NCBI GenBank assembly: GCA_030549175.1
Contig: JAUKUA010000010.1
Coordinates: 538,791 to 602,790 of the forward strand
Direction of reading: 5' to 3'
DNA from: Lasiosphaeris hirsuta
Lineage: Eukaryota > Ascomycota > Sordariomycetes > Sordariales > Lasiosphaeriaceae
Length of the DNA stretch: 64,000 nt
Positions 10,449 to 22,600 of the stretch are shown one piece after another (position 1 is the first letter of the stretch; every line of letters starts with the position of its first letter). The position numbers and the translations under genes were made by a program. The notes below the pieces were generated by a model. That model made no database searches. It was not told the origin of the DNA and saw nothing but the letters and a program-made list of their open reading frames with translations.

Positions 10449-11064
10449 TCACAAGTTCGTTCCTCCATCAACAGAGCTATCTCTCGGCTCACCGGTAGCG
10501 AGCCTCTCCAGCCTCCACAGATGATGTTCCTGCGTACTAATCTTCCTACAGGGAGCCACAGCTATCAGCACGGAACCAACATGGCAACATGAAGTCATTA
10601 CTTCTCTGAACTAACCTCGACAAATAAGTCAACAAAAGCGCAGAAAAATCATCCTTCTCGCTCCTCAATTTGGCCATGCTCGCTAGCATCTCATTCTGCC
10701 CATACCACCACATGATCCGCCGCTTGATCCCCGGGCCCATCTCACTGAGTTTTCCAACCCGAGCAGCCAAGCCCTGGTTCGTTTTTCGCCAGTCCTTGAG
10801 CGCTACCTTGATCGGGCCCCGCATCGGAGCTAGGTCGATATCGGCGACGAGGTCCAGCTCTCGGAAGTAGCTGCCCAGTGTCTCGATGTGTCGGCTTGTC
10901 TGTCGGATCTGGGAAAAGAGTTGCTGCATCTCGCTGTCGGCCGTCCGGATGACTGCCAGGAATACGAGACACGATGCGATGATGGCATAGGCAAAGGTTA
11001 GGATGCCGAGTATGTTACCTGTTGTTGAAAGGGGGCTGTCGGCATTGTCCAATTCGGGATCCAT
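10449..11064 (-). CDS. Fungal membrane-anchored protein of unknown function
   Basis: Exon 1 (11064-10616) and exon 2 (10545-10449) flank a 70-nt GTTAGT..TAG intron in consistent phase, giving 181 residues. The start is ATG at 11064. One transmembrane helix lies near the N-terminus (ILGILTFAYAIIASCLVFLAV, about residues 18-38), followed by an amphipathic helical region (MQQLFSQIRQTSRHIETLGSYF) and a conserved-looking WWYGQNEMLASMAKLRSEKDD stretch. The fungal family with this N-terminal helix and coiled region is common, but I know no function. A further 3' exon is possible because ACCGGTGAGC could act as a donor near 10490. Confidence 0.55.
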
Positions 11065-11489
11065 GGCAGGTGATGGTGTTCACCGCGGCTGGTGGTTGGC
11101 TGCGTTATAAGACTCGGGTTGTTCTTATCCCATCGGTAAACCCAAAGATATATCGTCTTATCTACGCGAGCTTTGTGGTTGCCTCGATGCGGGGTTAGTT
11201 GGATTTGATTGAGGGCCTAATGTAACTCAATGATTGGGCAGCTGCAGATGCAGGCCGCGACGAAGATGTGTTTTACACGAACCAAAATTGGAGACCAGGC
11301 TCTGAGGCAGCAGCTCACCTGCTCATCGGGACTTGAGAATCGTCCGCTTTTATGAGTAAAAACCACGCAGCTTTATTTCGCATCATGGTATGAACCAGCC
11401 GAAACTTGATTGAACCAAAAAAGTCTCAGCTTTTTTTTAACCTCTCATCTAAACTACTCCGGCCTTGATCTTGCTTGATCTCTGTTCCA
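11065..11489. promoter_or_regulatory. Divergent intergenic region
   Basis: This separates the minus-strand membrane protein from the plus-strand coiled-coil gene and so should hold both promoters. Pyrimidine-rich and T-rich tracts precede the 11490 start. No defined motif is claimed. Confidence 0.4.
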
Positions 11490-13569
11490 ATGGCGCAACA
11501 CCAGAAGAAAAAGGGCAACCGGGATCGTCATACAAGACTTCCCCGCTCCCTGAGCATTGGGGAGGAATCAGAGCTCGAGATCGCCATCTACCGTACGGAG
11601 AGGGTCCTGGATGCGACTGACCTAGAGCTCCAGCCCGTGACGAAGAAGGTGACCCGTCTGGGTGCACTACCATTGGTGCGCAAGAGGGGACGGACATATG
11701 AAGCCGCTGTCCGCCGTAAGTCAGTCCGTTCAGGAAGAATCTGCGGGAACACTGGCTGATGAAAACGGCTTCCGATCTTGAAACAGAGACTGACGCATTA
11801 GCAATTAATGTCAAGTCAGCCCCGTACCAGTTCAAGCTGATGATAAACGTGGGGGGAGTGAATGTCGCAAATCCCTTGCGACGTAGGGGCCAACAGATGT
11901 ATTATGTGTCGCCCCTCCAGGAATGGATCGATGGCGTGTGCATTGCTCGCGACCGAGTGCGCCAATTTGTGGCTCTGCCGTCTGGAACAGGGTGGGCAAC
12001 ACCGCTTCCTTGTCGGAACAGTTGAAATGAGCTAATAATACTCATAGACACTCGATTGCGAATCAGTTGAAGAGGCTGGAAGATACCGGGGAGATTGAGA
12101 TCCAGGTGTTTGCACCGCGCGGGTGAGTCAGTCCTTGAAATTAGGGAATAGTGCAACCGCTCCTGCTGATCCATCCTAGAATCTTCCTCGACGAGCAGAA
12201 CAGGTTGCGATACTACAAAAAGAGACCAACCCCTATTGAAGACACAGGCCACGGCTTTTTTGTGACGATTCGCACCGCCACACGGACAAAGCACGCCGTA
12301 TATAACCTGAAGAGCACAGATCCTATTTGGCACCTGAAAGCGTGCATCCAGGATGTCTTGAGTATCTCGGGGCTAAAACAGGAGTTGGCCTTTCTCGGGA
12401 AAGATGTATCGGACCGTGAGTGGCAAGCCCAAAGCACCAACAACCTCCTAACCCCTGTCTTAATAGATAAAACTCTCCTCGAATGCGGAATTGGAAAGGT
12501 GCCCAATATCTCCAATTCTATCTCGACGAGTCTAATCCATCAACTAACGAGGCCGCAGGGATCATCACTTGTGCTGACCACCGCCGGTGACGATCCAACC
12601 AAGAAAGCGAGCGCTAGAGCCGAGGGGGAAGTGATTGAAATGCTGAAAGGAATCGAGAAAGCAAGGGCCAGATTGTGCGACGTGAAAGAAGATCTCAGCG
12701 CGGCTGCATCAACCTATGCTGACATTACAGCGACTGCCAAGACCGAGCTAGAGAAACGAGAGCGGATATGTGAGAGGATGAGGAAGTTGAAGTATGAAAT
12801 GGAGGCGCTGAAACTGAAAAAAAGCAAAGCCAAAGCCAAGCAAAAGCTGGGACACGTTAGACCAAAGAAGTACAAACAGGACATTGTTGTCAGGAGACGA
12901 ATGGATCAATCCACATCCGACGCCGAAGACGACTTGGAAGATTACGATTCAACATCCAGCTTGTATCTGGGTGGTGAGAGAAACGGCAGGTCTCGTAGAC
13001 GAGCATATCATCAATACTCTAGCATGGGGGCTATGCCCGCGGCGGCAGCGGTAGGGGCAGCGTTGGACGCTTCGGAAACGTCGGTCAGAACCATCAACGT
13101 TGCTCCCGGAGGACGAATCGCACAGACGGTCGAACGGGACCCTGACCGGCTCATATGGAACAATAAGAAGCCTATTCGGGTATGGCGGGTGAAGATTGTG
13201 GATTACGACGTTGTCAGAGATACATCTGGCTTACTATCGTTACCGCGTCTCAAGGAGCGACCTCAGCGGCGGGAGGGTCCACCATCGTTGGATAAGAGTT
13301 TAGATACCAGCGGGTTGCTCTCAGTGGCGAACAGCGAAGCGAAACAGCCCTCTTCAGTTCCGTTTGGGGTTTTTGCGGGGGAGCACACTCTACCACCCGT
13401 GAGACCCGTAAGTACTGTTCCTACCACCAGCAAGCATAACGGGGTAAATGGTACGGCATCTCGGCAGGCCAGGGTTGAAGCTCGAGCAGTCCGCGCCCGC
13501 CGTGAAGCTCGGCAGCGCGAGGTAGAACGGGAGGCGGATAGTGCGGAATGCCAATGTGGTTGTATGTGA
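11490..13569 (+). CDS. Coiled-coil protein with split conserved fungal domain
   Basis: Four exons, 11490-11715, 11787-11991, 12048-12122 and 12180-13569, give 631 residues with all phases matching. An alternative in-phase acceptor at 11801 would shorten exon 2. Residues ~80-170 (INVKSAPYQFKLMINVGGV, YYVSPLQEWIDGVCIARD, VRQFVALPSGTG, IEIQVFAPRG) resemble a conserved family in which a PQxWLDG..VRQFVAMPLG.GYT motif precedes GG.QI.VFEP. The matching downstream half (INVAPGGRIAQTVERDPD..VWRVKIVDYDVV) appears only near residue 490. Between them sit a possible ubiquitin-like segment (FFVTIRTATRTKHAVYNL..DPIWHLK) and a long charged coiled coil (EMLKGIEKARARL to KAKAKQKL). The tail is basic and ends CQCGCM. 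Function is unknown; the family match is from memory of motifs. Confidence 0.75.
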
Positions 13570-13847
13570 TGTGGAGGGACGAGCTGAAGTCGCCGACTTA
13601 GGTAGCTTATCAAATTCCTCAGTAATACACATAATAATTTTCAAAAGTTTGAGCGAAAGAATATTCTTCGGCTCATCATGTTACCCTGTCTCGAAAATCA
13701 CCTGTAAACGGATACCAAGGTAGACTACATAGCTCCAACACCGTACATTGTACAATTTTTCAGAAATTGGTATCCTTGGGCTACAGCCCCACCACTTCGC
13801 ATTTCAATTGGTGAGTAACCGATACTAGACCCACTTCATTAAGAAAC

Positions 13848-14587
13848 ATGAAATTTTTGTATGAAACCAATCATGCTGCCAACGAGGATTTGGGGGTCTA
13901 TGGAGACCAGACTGCGGAGAACATTGGGTCAAACTACCAGCAGTACCTGGACAACCCATGGGCCGCGCCGGTTCTCCCCAACCTCGAGACTCCCATCAGC
14001 CTTACATTCAACGCGCCTCTCAATATTGGAGGGGCTTCAGGCACCGCCGTCAACGTTGTGTTGGAAGAAGAAGACTTGGACATGCACCAGGAAGCCTACA
14101 ATCTTCACCCGGCTACAGCCTCAACCACCGACACACTGAGCCCAGAATCCGATGCCGCAGAGACGGCAAAGAACAACATATACTGGTACCATGATGGTGT
14201 CAGGAGTCTTGAAATCGTGGGATCAGCTTTCATATGAGCTATCAGGTCGTGCGTTACTGTCTTAAGTTGACGCCACCGCTCATCCCGGCACCCATCATAA
14301 CAATGGTATTTCTGTTTGTTGTTTTCTATTTTCTGTTCCCTTGGGACAACCCCACCCTCAAGGTCATCCGAGTGGCGGGCTCCTCTGCCGTGAACATGGT
14401 ATCGAAGGCCACTTCCCTCGCAGGATACTTGGGCATGCCCGCTACCGGTCCCGGAAGGACGGGCGCCAGTTCGGGCCAAGTTTCGTATAGTCTCAGCGCC
14501 ACAACGACTTCTTGTGCAACAACTTTGATAACCGGCTTCGTTGGGGGCTTCTTGAAGGTCGGCTTGGCTCAAGCAAAAGCTAGATAG
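13848..14587 (+). CDS. Hypothetical membrane protein, exon structure unresolved
   Basis: Two adjacent frames look coding. The first starts at ATG 13848 (MKFLYETNHAANEDLGVYGD..LETPISLTFNAPLNIGG..) and is acidic and ordered. The second, about 14214-14587, has a strong transmembrane helix (IITMVFLFVVFYFLF) and a Gly/Ser-rich segment (TSLAGYLGMPATGPG). A short intron around 14190-14244 would join them, but the sites are weak. The gene may run on: GAAEFLAVVPELKAGTDS at about 14640-14692 is followed by GTAAGT. The minus-strand frame across this region is less convincing. No family is recognised. Confidence 0.4.
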
Positions 14588-14888
14588 CCTCGAGGTGTAA
14601 GCGGGGCATATCAGCGAGGTAAAGATAGATTCGGTTATAGGGGGTGCTGCTGAATTTCTTGCCGTGGTTCCTGAGCTCAAAGCAGGGACTGACAGTAAGT
14701 ACTTCAAGTTGAAGGTGTCGTAGATAAGGGCTGCATCTTGTCTGGGTGATGGTGGTAATGGTGGATGAAGTTGTCCTCCTTGAACGCTGGACACATGTTC
14801 ATCGCATGCAAGACGATATTGGAGTGACCACTCCTCACTAGGCATGCCCCTCACTATAGCATGCCCATTCCGCTATTCTTCTGTTCCA

Positions 14889-16880
14889 CTAAACCATATC
14901 AACCACCAGCGCCTCTAGCCCATTCATCCACTCAACTTGTTTTTGCCCATAGCTGTTTTCAAACTTGCCAACCCTCCTGAACTGCTTCGTCGGCATCCAC
15001 TCTAAAACCAGGCCCCAGACAAACGAGCCTTGGGCGTCCCACAAGAGGGAAACAACGGCCATCTCACCTGACCTCGGCTCATCTGCATCGAATTTGGCAG
15101 TGCCAATCTCTTTCTTTTCTCCATCACCAACCGCCAGAAGCGGACCGTACATGCCCTTGCCTGCAAACTCAACCCCCTTCTTCACCACGGCCTTAATCCG
15201 CAGCGACGCACATCTCACCTCGCCAAACGGCGCTTCGTCGGCCGCTAGCGCCACCCAAAAGCCCACCACCTCGGCCTGCCTCAAATTGGCCCCCACCGCG
15301 GCAGCGGTCTCCTCTAGCCACCTTGCCTCAATCAAGCCATCGACGCTGGCCCATGACCAAGACGGCGCGCGGTACCTCGCAGGCCTACGCTTCTTCGCAT
15401 CATCCGTCCCCGCGCTATGCACGCTCCAAAGCAGATCAAACAGCAAGCTCCCACTCCACAGCCCGGCCAGGTACTGTTCGCCCGTCACCATCGCATATTG
15501 TTCGGCCACGCCGCCCACGGCCGGAAGCTTATCGTCCTCGTGCGAGATCTGCCGGAGCGTGTACATGAACACGATGCTCAACCAAGCCTGCCTCGCCACC
15601 TTTCTCTCCTGAGCCGACAGCGTGCCCTTGCCCTCGTTCGCCGAGTCATAGATGGCCCTTGGGAGCCGCATCCCCGTGCTGGGCTCGCACAGCGCCCCGC
15701 CGATGCTGACGACATCGGTCTGGCAGTGGTACTTGAGCGTATCGCGGGCGTAGACAAGGCTCCGCGGCGGCAGCAGCTTCTCCTGCAGCGTCCAACCCCG
15801 GTAGGCAATGGGCTCCAGCTCGTCCCAGTAGGTGCGCGACGCGTCGGCCGCGTCCGTGTCGAGCCGCTTTGCGAGGCACACCACGCCGACGGCGGCGGTG
15901 GATGAGCTGCGGAAGGGAACGCGCGCGTGAGGAATGCGCTGCGGTCGCGGCTTGGAAAGGAAGCCCTCCCATGTGCTAGCCGCGCAGGCCGCGTTCAGCG
16001 TGAGGTAGCTGTCGCGGTAGATGCGCCGCATCTCGCCGAGCTGGCGCACCTTGTCGGCGCCCGAGTCTTGCAGGATGCACAGGGCGTCGATCCATAGGTA
16101 TTTCTGGCCTAGGGAGCGAGTTACGGTGATAGCGTCGCGGATGGTGGGTGGGAGGATGGATAGGGGGATGCCGGTGCTGACGTACTTGTCGATGTTGGTC
16201 GTCGTCGTCATCGGCTGCGGGCCGCCCCAGACGTAGCTCAGGGCGAGATAGGGGGCGCGTTTCGAGCCGCCGGTGAGTGTGATGCGGGGATTGTGCGCAT
16301 CGGAGCAGTCGATCACGCGGTCCGGAAGGAGCGTGGTAGCGCTAGGTTGGGGGCAGCTCTCGTGGGAGGTGAGGCATCGGTCTATGCATTCCCGGGCGAG
16401 CCGGAAGCTCTCAGGGGTCGAAAGGTCTGTGATACGGTCCCGCGCCGCGATGAGCTGGGCAGCTGGATTGCCGGCTGTGGTGTACAAGAGGTAGTTCTGT
16501 GTGGAGAAGCCGCAGCACTCGCCTTGGACTTTGACGCTCAGCTCCCTTTCCCCCTGCGGCGTGCAGTCAGACACCTTCTCTCGCCACAATTGAATTGTTA
16601 CCTTCCCAGCGGTACACTTTGGGAGGAGGATCAAGCGACACCAGTTGCAGCCCTGCTTCGCAGCCGCTTGAACCGCCTCCCAAGTCGTTGTGTAGGAGAA
16701 CGGCTTGATGTGCGGTTGGGTGTCATCTGACGCTGCTGCGGACCCCCACAGCGCCTCCCAACTCCGAGGCGAGAAAACGGTCCCCCAATCGGCCTGACAG
16801 ACAAGCGATGCAGGGTCCAGGGGAGTCTCCATGCTTTGCGGAACGTTGGCCGAGTTTGCGTCTAGTAGAGAGTAAAGCAT
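14889..16880 (-). CDS. HET-domain protein
   Basis: This is an intact single-exon gene of 663 residues starting at ATG 16880; Met17 is an alternative start. The N-terminal region contains paired Cys (CNWCRLILLPKC), seen in many HET proteins. The HET domain starts near residue 208: APYLALSYVWGG (210-220), IPLSILPPTIRDAI, YLWIDALCILQD (261-272), IYRDSYLTLNAACA and YRGWTLQEKLLPPRSLVY. This is the TOL/HET-6 type layout. The C-terminal ~250 residues are variable. It probably acts in allorecognition cell death (family knowledge). It is tail-to-tail with the unresolved gene before it. Confidence 0.93.
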   Translation of the reverse strand: MLYSLLDANSANVPQSMETPLDPASLVCQADWGTVFSPRSWEALWGSAAASDDTQPHIKPFSYTTTWEAVQAAAKQGCNWCRLILLPKCTAGKVTIQLWREKVSDCTPQGERELSVKVQGECCGFSTQNYLLYTTAGNPAAQLIAARDRITDLSTPESFRLARECIDRCLTSHESCPQPSATTLLPDRVIDCSDAHNPRITLTGGSKRAPYLALSYVWGGPQPMTTTTNIDKYVSTGIPLSILPPTIRDAITVTRSLGQKYLWIDALCILQDSGADKVRQLGEMRRIYRDSYLTLNAACAASTWEGFLSKPRPQRIPHARVPFRSSSTAAVGVVCLAKRLDTDAADASRTYWDELEPIAYRGWTLQEKLLPPRSLVYARDTLKYHCQTDVVSIGGALCEPSTGMRLPRAIYDSANEGKGTLSAQERKVARQAWLSIVFMYTLRQISHEDDKLPAVGGVAEQYAMVTGEQYLAGLWSGSLLFDLLWSVHSAGTDDAKKRRPARYRAPSWSWASVDGLIEARWLEETAAAVGANLRQAEVVGFWVALAADEAPFGEVRCASLRIKAVVKKGVEFAGKGMYGPLLAVGDGEKKEIGTAKFDADEPRSGEMAVVSLLWDAQGSFVWGLVLEWMPTKQFRRVGKFENSYGQKQVEWMNGLEALVVDMV

Positions 16881-17499
16881 TCGTGGCCGTGTCGACGTTA
16901 TTCTGTCTGAGGGCTTGTATACATAACATCGATATTCCCCGCTTCAAGCCTCAACAGCCCAACACTGCCCAACTTTGGTAATCCAAGAGATGCGAGATGC
17001 ACACGGCAGTGAAGGGACACCAATGGGAAGAGCTCCCAACCCACCCGAACGACTTTCGTCAACCTAAATCCTGACTTGCGTTGTCAGCAGTGTGAGGGGC
17101 AGAACACGTGCAAGGTGCCGAAGCTGGACGCACGAGCGTGGAACGCATAACAGATGAGAATTGAGCACAATGTCCACCGATTCCAGCCAGAGCCCCTTCC
17201 TCAAGTCGTCTTCGCAGCTCCCATGGGGTTACAGTTAAGGCATGCCAATCTCGCAAAATAGCAGTGTTCTGCAGTTGCCAGCCGTCATAAAAAAATCACT
17301 GTGATGGCTGAGGCTCATTGGCACTCTGGCAGTGCCATGCATCTAGTCAGTTCGCTGACTAGATGAGGACTTCGGAACCCCTGCTTATCTGACGCATACA
17401 TTCACACGTTTCTCCCCCTGCAACCTCCTAGGCGTATGCACCACACTCCCATCATTCTCGTCCCGACCCAAGTTCGCCTGCGTCGTGCGTCGGCCCTGC
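16881..17499. other. Intergenic, contains a dispersed repeat piece
   Basis: This is the upstream region of the minus-strand HET gene. At 17303-17365 the sequence ATGGCTGAGGCTCATTGG..TCTGGCAGTGCCA and a nearby CTAGTCAGTTCGCTGACTAG palindrome match the repeat at 636-712. No gene is seen. Confidence 0.5.
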
Positions 17500-17890
17500 T
17501 CGATCGCTTCTTTTAGCTTAGGCGGCTTGGCATCGCGATGGAACGGAGCTTGGGTTGAACCCTCCTCGGAAAAGAATGTACCGAGCTCCATCAACGCAAT
17601 CGACTTTCCCAAGCACAAATACTTCTGAGAGCCGAAGCTAATTTCACTCTCCAGGAGCATATCCTCTCTCTTCTTCGGATCCAACTCAAAACCACCGCTC
17701 GGGACGGAAGATTTCAGTTGCCAATACCAACCATGATGTGGCCTAGCTCTGTACCCTTAGGAACTAAATTCCCATGGAGGATGTCGCCGCCCTTCAGGAT
17801 CTCTTTGGTCATCAAACCAGTAGCTGGGGTCTACAGGCGCAGGTCCTCGCGAATGATGGCTTGGAGGTATTACTCCGCATAAAGCAATGG
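17500..17890 (-). pseudogene. Cytochrome P450 C-terminal relic
   Basis: On the minus strand, QAIIREDLRL (the K-helix ExxR motif as E-D-L-R) is followed after a stop by TPATGLMTKEILKGGD, LHGNLVPKGTELGH, then EIFRPERW and, after a frame change, ELDPKKREDMLLESEISFGS and KYLCLGKSIALMELG. The last holds the haem-binding Cys in a degenerate FGxxKxxCLG motif. Order and spacing match class-II fungal P450s of the pisatin-demethylase-like type. At least one stop and one frameshift separate the blocks, and the first ~350 residues and the very C-terminus are gone. It is dead. Confidence 0.75.
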
Positions 17891-19695
17891 AAACAAATAT
17901 AAAGGCAACAAAATCGCTCCGATGTAGCCACACAAGGGGTCTTCGGAGAAAGCAAAGCAAAGCTAGGGGTATCCTTTACTTCGATTCTTTGTACATCCTG
18001 GCAAATATTAGGCCCTGTTCAGGCCGATTCTGGGCTTTGGCTGGACAACTTGTTTGGTCCCTTGGTGTAAGTTATCGCCTCTCCTTGAGTCTACCCGGCA
18101 CGTAAATACCATTATTTGTCATAAAGAAAGGGGTTCAGGGGTCCTAGGCATTTAACCACAGCGCCAATGAGCCTGAGCCATCAAAGTGACGAAGGCTGAA
18201 TCCTACTAATAGGTGTATAAAAGAAAAGGATCCTAGCTCGCAGCCAGATCCACAAGACAGGTCACTCACGCAACCAAAAAAAGCAGTTGAACCCGATCAT
18301 TCCAATCGCCATTCTTCCTACACAACCAACCTGCAAACGTTGGGACAAGAATTGCGCGACTTGCGTGATTCTGACTCTTGAAGCGATGCCAGCCAGCGCC
18401 AGCCATTTCTCTCCGATAGTCCGCGACAGCGTGGTTTCTCCCCAAGCCACGTCAGCATCAGCGCAGCCCTAGCGGAGCACCATCCCTTACCTTATCCCCT
18501 ATGCCGCGATGAATTGTAGTAGAATTCATAGAAAAGCCCTCATTACTACCACCGCACTTCCACCCCCAATTCAGGGGCTAGTTGCAATTGATCCTTCACT
18601 ACTGTACATAAGCCTGACATCGAATCCTACATCACTTCCATTGTTTATCCTCATGTCGACAATATAATTCGACTTACGCGAAAGCCTGCGGCTGACCATG
18701 ACCTAGTCAACTCCTTCTTTGTACCGTCAACAATGTTGCATGGCTGATAGTCGGGGTCCTCGGCGTTCTTCCCTTTGGATCTACACCTCAATCTTTTCCT
18801 TAGGAGGGAGATTTGTGGGAGTTCGAGGCGTGTGAGGGGGTTTTGTAAAGGGCAGGACGGTAATTACATACGTATATTATTGGTCTAGGGGATGAGAAGG
18901 TTGATAGCGTACATTATTGATTTCCTACATCAATATTAGCAGCTTACAGGGACCGAAAAGATCCAAGTTGAACTTCCACCACCTTGGCGTAAGGCGTTCC
19001 GTATCAAAACAGATGAGCTTCCTTGTTGTAGATAGCGCAGTCCATCATTTGGAGTGGGAGATTCAACGTCACCCAAAGCCGTCCCCGGATTTCCGAGACT
19101 GCCGGAGCCCACAAACACCAGCAGCCACTTGCTGGGCAGCGAATTCCTGTCTCGCTATTGGTCGACTTGTGCGCATTATTTGATGACAGTGTCTACTGAG
19201 ATGCCGGAGGTGATTCCGAAGATTTGCGTAGCGAATAGATCCCGTTGCCGACGGACGTGAGGGGTGATGTAATACAGTGTTTCTTAGGTGTCGGGATACC
19301 GTTTGCAGTAGTTGTGGCATTGTGAGTCGGTAACTGGTTGCTGCAGTCAAGGGCATCTCTGTTGCTAGACGGTCCGTTAGGTTGTACGGGGACCGAAAGT
19401 GGCACAGTGTGAGAAGAGGGGATACAAGGATTTCATCTACAGTGATCCACATTTGTGCTCGTCTCGTGTTTCCTTGCTCTGTAGTGCCCTGTGACCTCCA
19501 ACATAAACCGAGTCAGTGTAGATTGCCGTATGGATACATGTAACCGGTCGGTGGCTGGTTTCAATTCACTGTCTAGGTACCTACCTTGAATCAACCGAAG
19601 CTGGGCAACAATCGACACATTCATATCGATCGCATTACAATTAACATTCAAGACATTATTAGTCCGGTACCACCTGTCACAACGTAAATCGGTGG
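17891..19695. other. Long intergenic stretch, no gene supported
   Basis: Only short frames without family features occur. About 18495-18540 (CCTATGCCGCGATGAATTGTAGTAGA region) resembles 47350-47400 near the telomere, a small dispersed repeat. The end of this stretch is the 3' flank of the ABC transporter. Confidence 0.5.
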
Positions 19696-22600
19696 CTAGT
19701 TCCAACCGGGAATGCCCCCCTCAGCTTCCCCCCCAAAGATTATCTGTAGCAGCTCCTCCCTTTCACCGCTCCGCTCAACAAGACTTCTAAAAATGCCGCC
19801 ACGGATACCCATCAGGTTCCGGGGGCTGTCGAACTCAACAACTCTCCCAGCGTCCATGACAATTATGCTGTCAAAGTCAGCCACTGTGCTGAGACGATGG
19901 GCGACAACCAGCAGGGTCGTGGAGTTGCGGCCAAATTCTGACCGCAACGACTTCTGGATCGAGGCGTCCGTCTCCATGTCGATTGCTGACGTCGCCTCAT
20001 CCATGACTAGAATCTTGGGCCGCGATAAAACGGCACGGGCTAGGCAGATTAGCTGACGCTGGCCCTGAGACAGGTTGTATCCTCCCGCTGAAACAAAGGT
20101 CGACAAGCTAGGAAACGCGCTCATCTCTTCCTCGGCCGGAAGTATCAGGGCGCCATCGGCATGCCTCTGAACCAGACATGACTTCTCGAGGGCTTCGTAC
20201 AACTCCATGTCTTCGTACTGGTTGAATGGGTCAATGTTGGCCCGTAAGCTGCCTGAAAACAAGACGGGATCCTGCGGAATGATGGCAAGCCTGCTCCGCA
20301 GGTCTTGCAGCTTGATCTTGGAGATGTCAATACCGTCGATGCAAATACGCCCGCTGCGTGCCTCCAGGAAGCGGAACAGTGCCAACGACAAGGACGATTT
20401 GCCGGCGCCGGTGCGCCCTACAATACCGACACGCTGGTTGGGAAGGATGGTAAACGAGAGCCCGTCGAGCGAGGGGGGGAGCTCGGGGGCATAGCCTGCA
20501 ACCAGGTTCTCGACTTGGAGAAGCCCCTCCGAAGGCCAGGCCGCTGGGACCTCCTTTCCCCCTTGGTCTTCGGTGGCTACGGTAGCGTATTCAACAACAC
20601 GCTCCACCGCGCTCATGTCCATCTCCAGGTTGGCACATTGCTTGACAGCTTGCACCATACTGAGGTTGTAACGCAAAACAAGACTCAGGATCAAGCCTGC
20701 CGCTGATGCCGGGATGCTTCCCAGGTGCACTACCACGGCTGCCGTGACGGCCGAGAAGAATGCCACCATGAGAGTGAGACGGAGTGTTATCCAGCTGTTC
20801 AACGACGACAGGTGCCAGGATGCCCGAGCATGGTCATTGATCTTTCTGTGCATCATTCGGATATAGCCTTCGACCAGGCCAAAGGCCCGAATCGTTGCGA
20901 GCCCCTGGATGCAAGAATCAAGCTGCTCGTAGATGGGGCTTCGTGCTACACTCTCCATTCGCTTGATCTCGCGTGCTCCGGCGAGAAAGACGGACCCCAG
21001 GCGTACGCAGAGGGCTAGAAAGACAATAGCTGGGAGCATTAGTGGTGGGCAGACGAGAGCCGCCGTGGCCGCAATTCCAATCATCTCCAAGCATCTCTGA
21101 AGACCAAAGAGGATATCGAAGCTGAGATCAGTGTCCAGGAGAGACATATCTGCAACAAAGCGGTTTAGGATTCGGCCTTGTGGGACCGTGTCGAACCACC
21201 TCATGGGCGCCCGCAGGACTGTGTGAAGTAGACTCTCAAAGAGATTCCTGGATGAGCCAAGGGTAGCGCTGAACACAAGCAAGGCTCGAACTGCACCCAT
21301 AACGCAGGTAGCGACTGATATACCCACGTACATGCCAATGTACCAGGATAGGTGGCTGTCTCCTTCTCGGACCAAGATTCTGGAGCTCACAAGTCCCGGG
21401 GGTAGGACAAAGGTTTGTTGACTTGAGATGAGCAACACACGTTGCTTGAGGCCTCCATTGCCAGCCGTCGAGCCCGTCCAGACGCTCATCCACAAGGACT
21501 AGCACACACACCGTGTACGTCAGTCTCAGTCAAGTTTCAGGGAGGCATGGGATCGAACCAACTTACACGGCCAATCATCAGAGAAGTGAATATGGCAAAA
21601 GCGATAATGGCAAGAGCCCATGAAACGACTTGCTTACCACCCATGAGGTAGTTGACGTAGAGTGCCCACGAGTTGGATCCTGTCGCTCGTTCTTCATCCT
21701 GGACAAATTTGAGAGGCGCTGCGCTCCTCACTCGGTTGGGGCGCTGCTCGACCTCGCTGCTTTGAAACCGCGGCTTCTGGGGGGTCTTAGTCTCGACCCC
21801 AGCCTCACCCCCGGCCGTTTCGGCCGACAAGCCGAGGTGGGAAAGGATGTTGGCCTGTGCCAACGCTTCCACACTCCCTGCGTGAACGCACCCCTGGTCC
21901 AGAATCACGCAATAGTCGGCGCGCGGCATGCAGAGGCCAACATGATGGGTCGCCAGAATTCTGGTCCGCCCCTCTGCAATCTCACCTGTCAGGCCGTTCT
22001 CGAGGATATGATGGCTTGTGTGCGCGTCCAGAGCACTAAAAATATCGTCAATGACAAGTGTACCAGCGCGGGAGTAGAGCGCGCGAGCAAACGCTATGCG
22101 CCATTTTTGACCACCGCTGAGATTCGCCCCATTGGCTCCGATGTCGGTGAGATCGCCGTCGGAAAACATATCCAGATCCTTTTCTAGACAGGTTGCAAAC
22201 AGGACCTGGTGATATCGTAGTTCAACATAAGGGAGGCCCATGAGGATGTTGTCCCTCACGGTTGCGTTCTCGATCCACGGGGTCTGGGAAACGTATGCCA
22301 GAGCATTGTCAATGACCCAGTTCGCAGGGCTAGCGAGATCGTCGTGTCGGTCCACGGCCGTTGGCGGCGCGGGGACGTGGATGACGCCGGACACAATGTT
22401 ACAGTCGCCAAGGATCGAGGTCAAGAGCAGCGTCTTTCCGCAACCCGTCCTACCCGCTATCAACGTGAACCCTTTTACTGGAAAGTCTAGGTTGAGGTTC
22501 GCGAGGAGAAAGCGGTCTGGGTCAGGCTTCGCGTCGACCGGCGCTGGCCATGCAACCGTAGCACCCCGCATCGAGATTGAAGTTTCAAGGCTGGTGGTCT

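Noticed and set aside
14105..14854. 249-codon minus-strand frame
   Set aside because: It overlaps better plus-strand coding sequence and shows no domain.
15323..15972. Plus- and minus-strand frames inside the HET gene 14889-16880
   Set aside because: Shadows of an intact, well-supported HET frame.
21236..21511. Alternative frame at the ABC intron 21499-21566
   Set aside because: The GTAAGT..CTAG intron joins GR to SLWMSVWTG in frame; the other frame has no transporter sequence.
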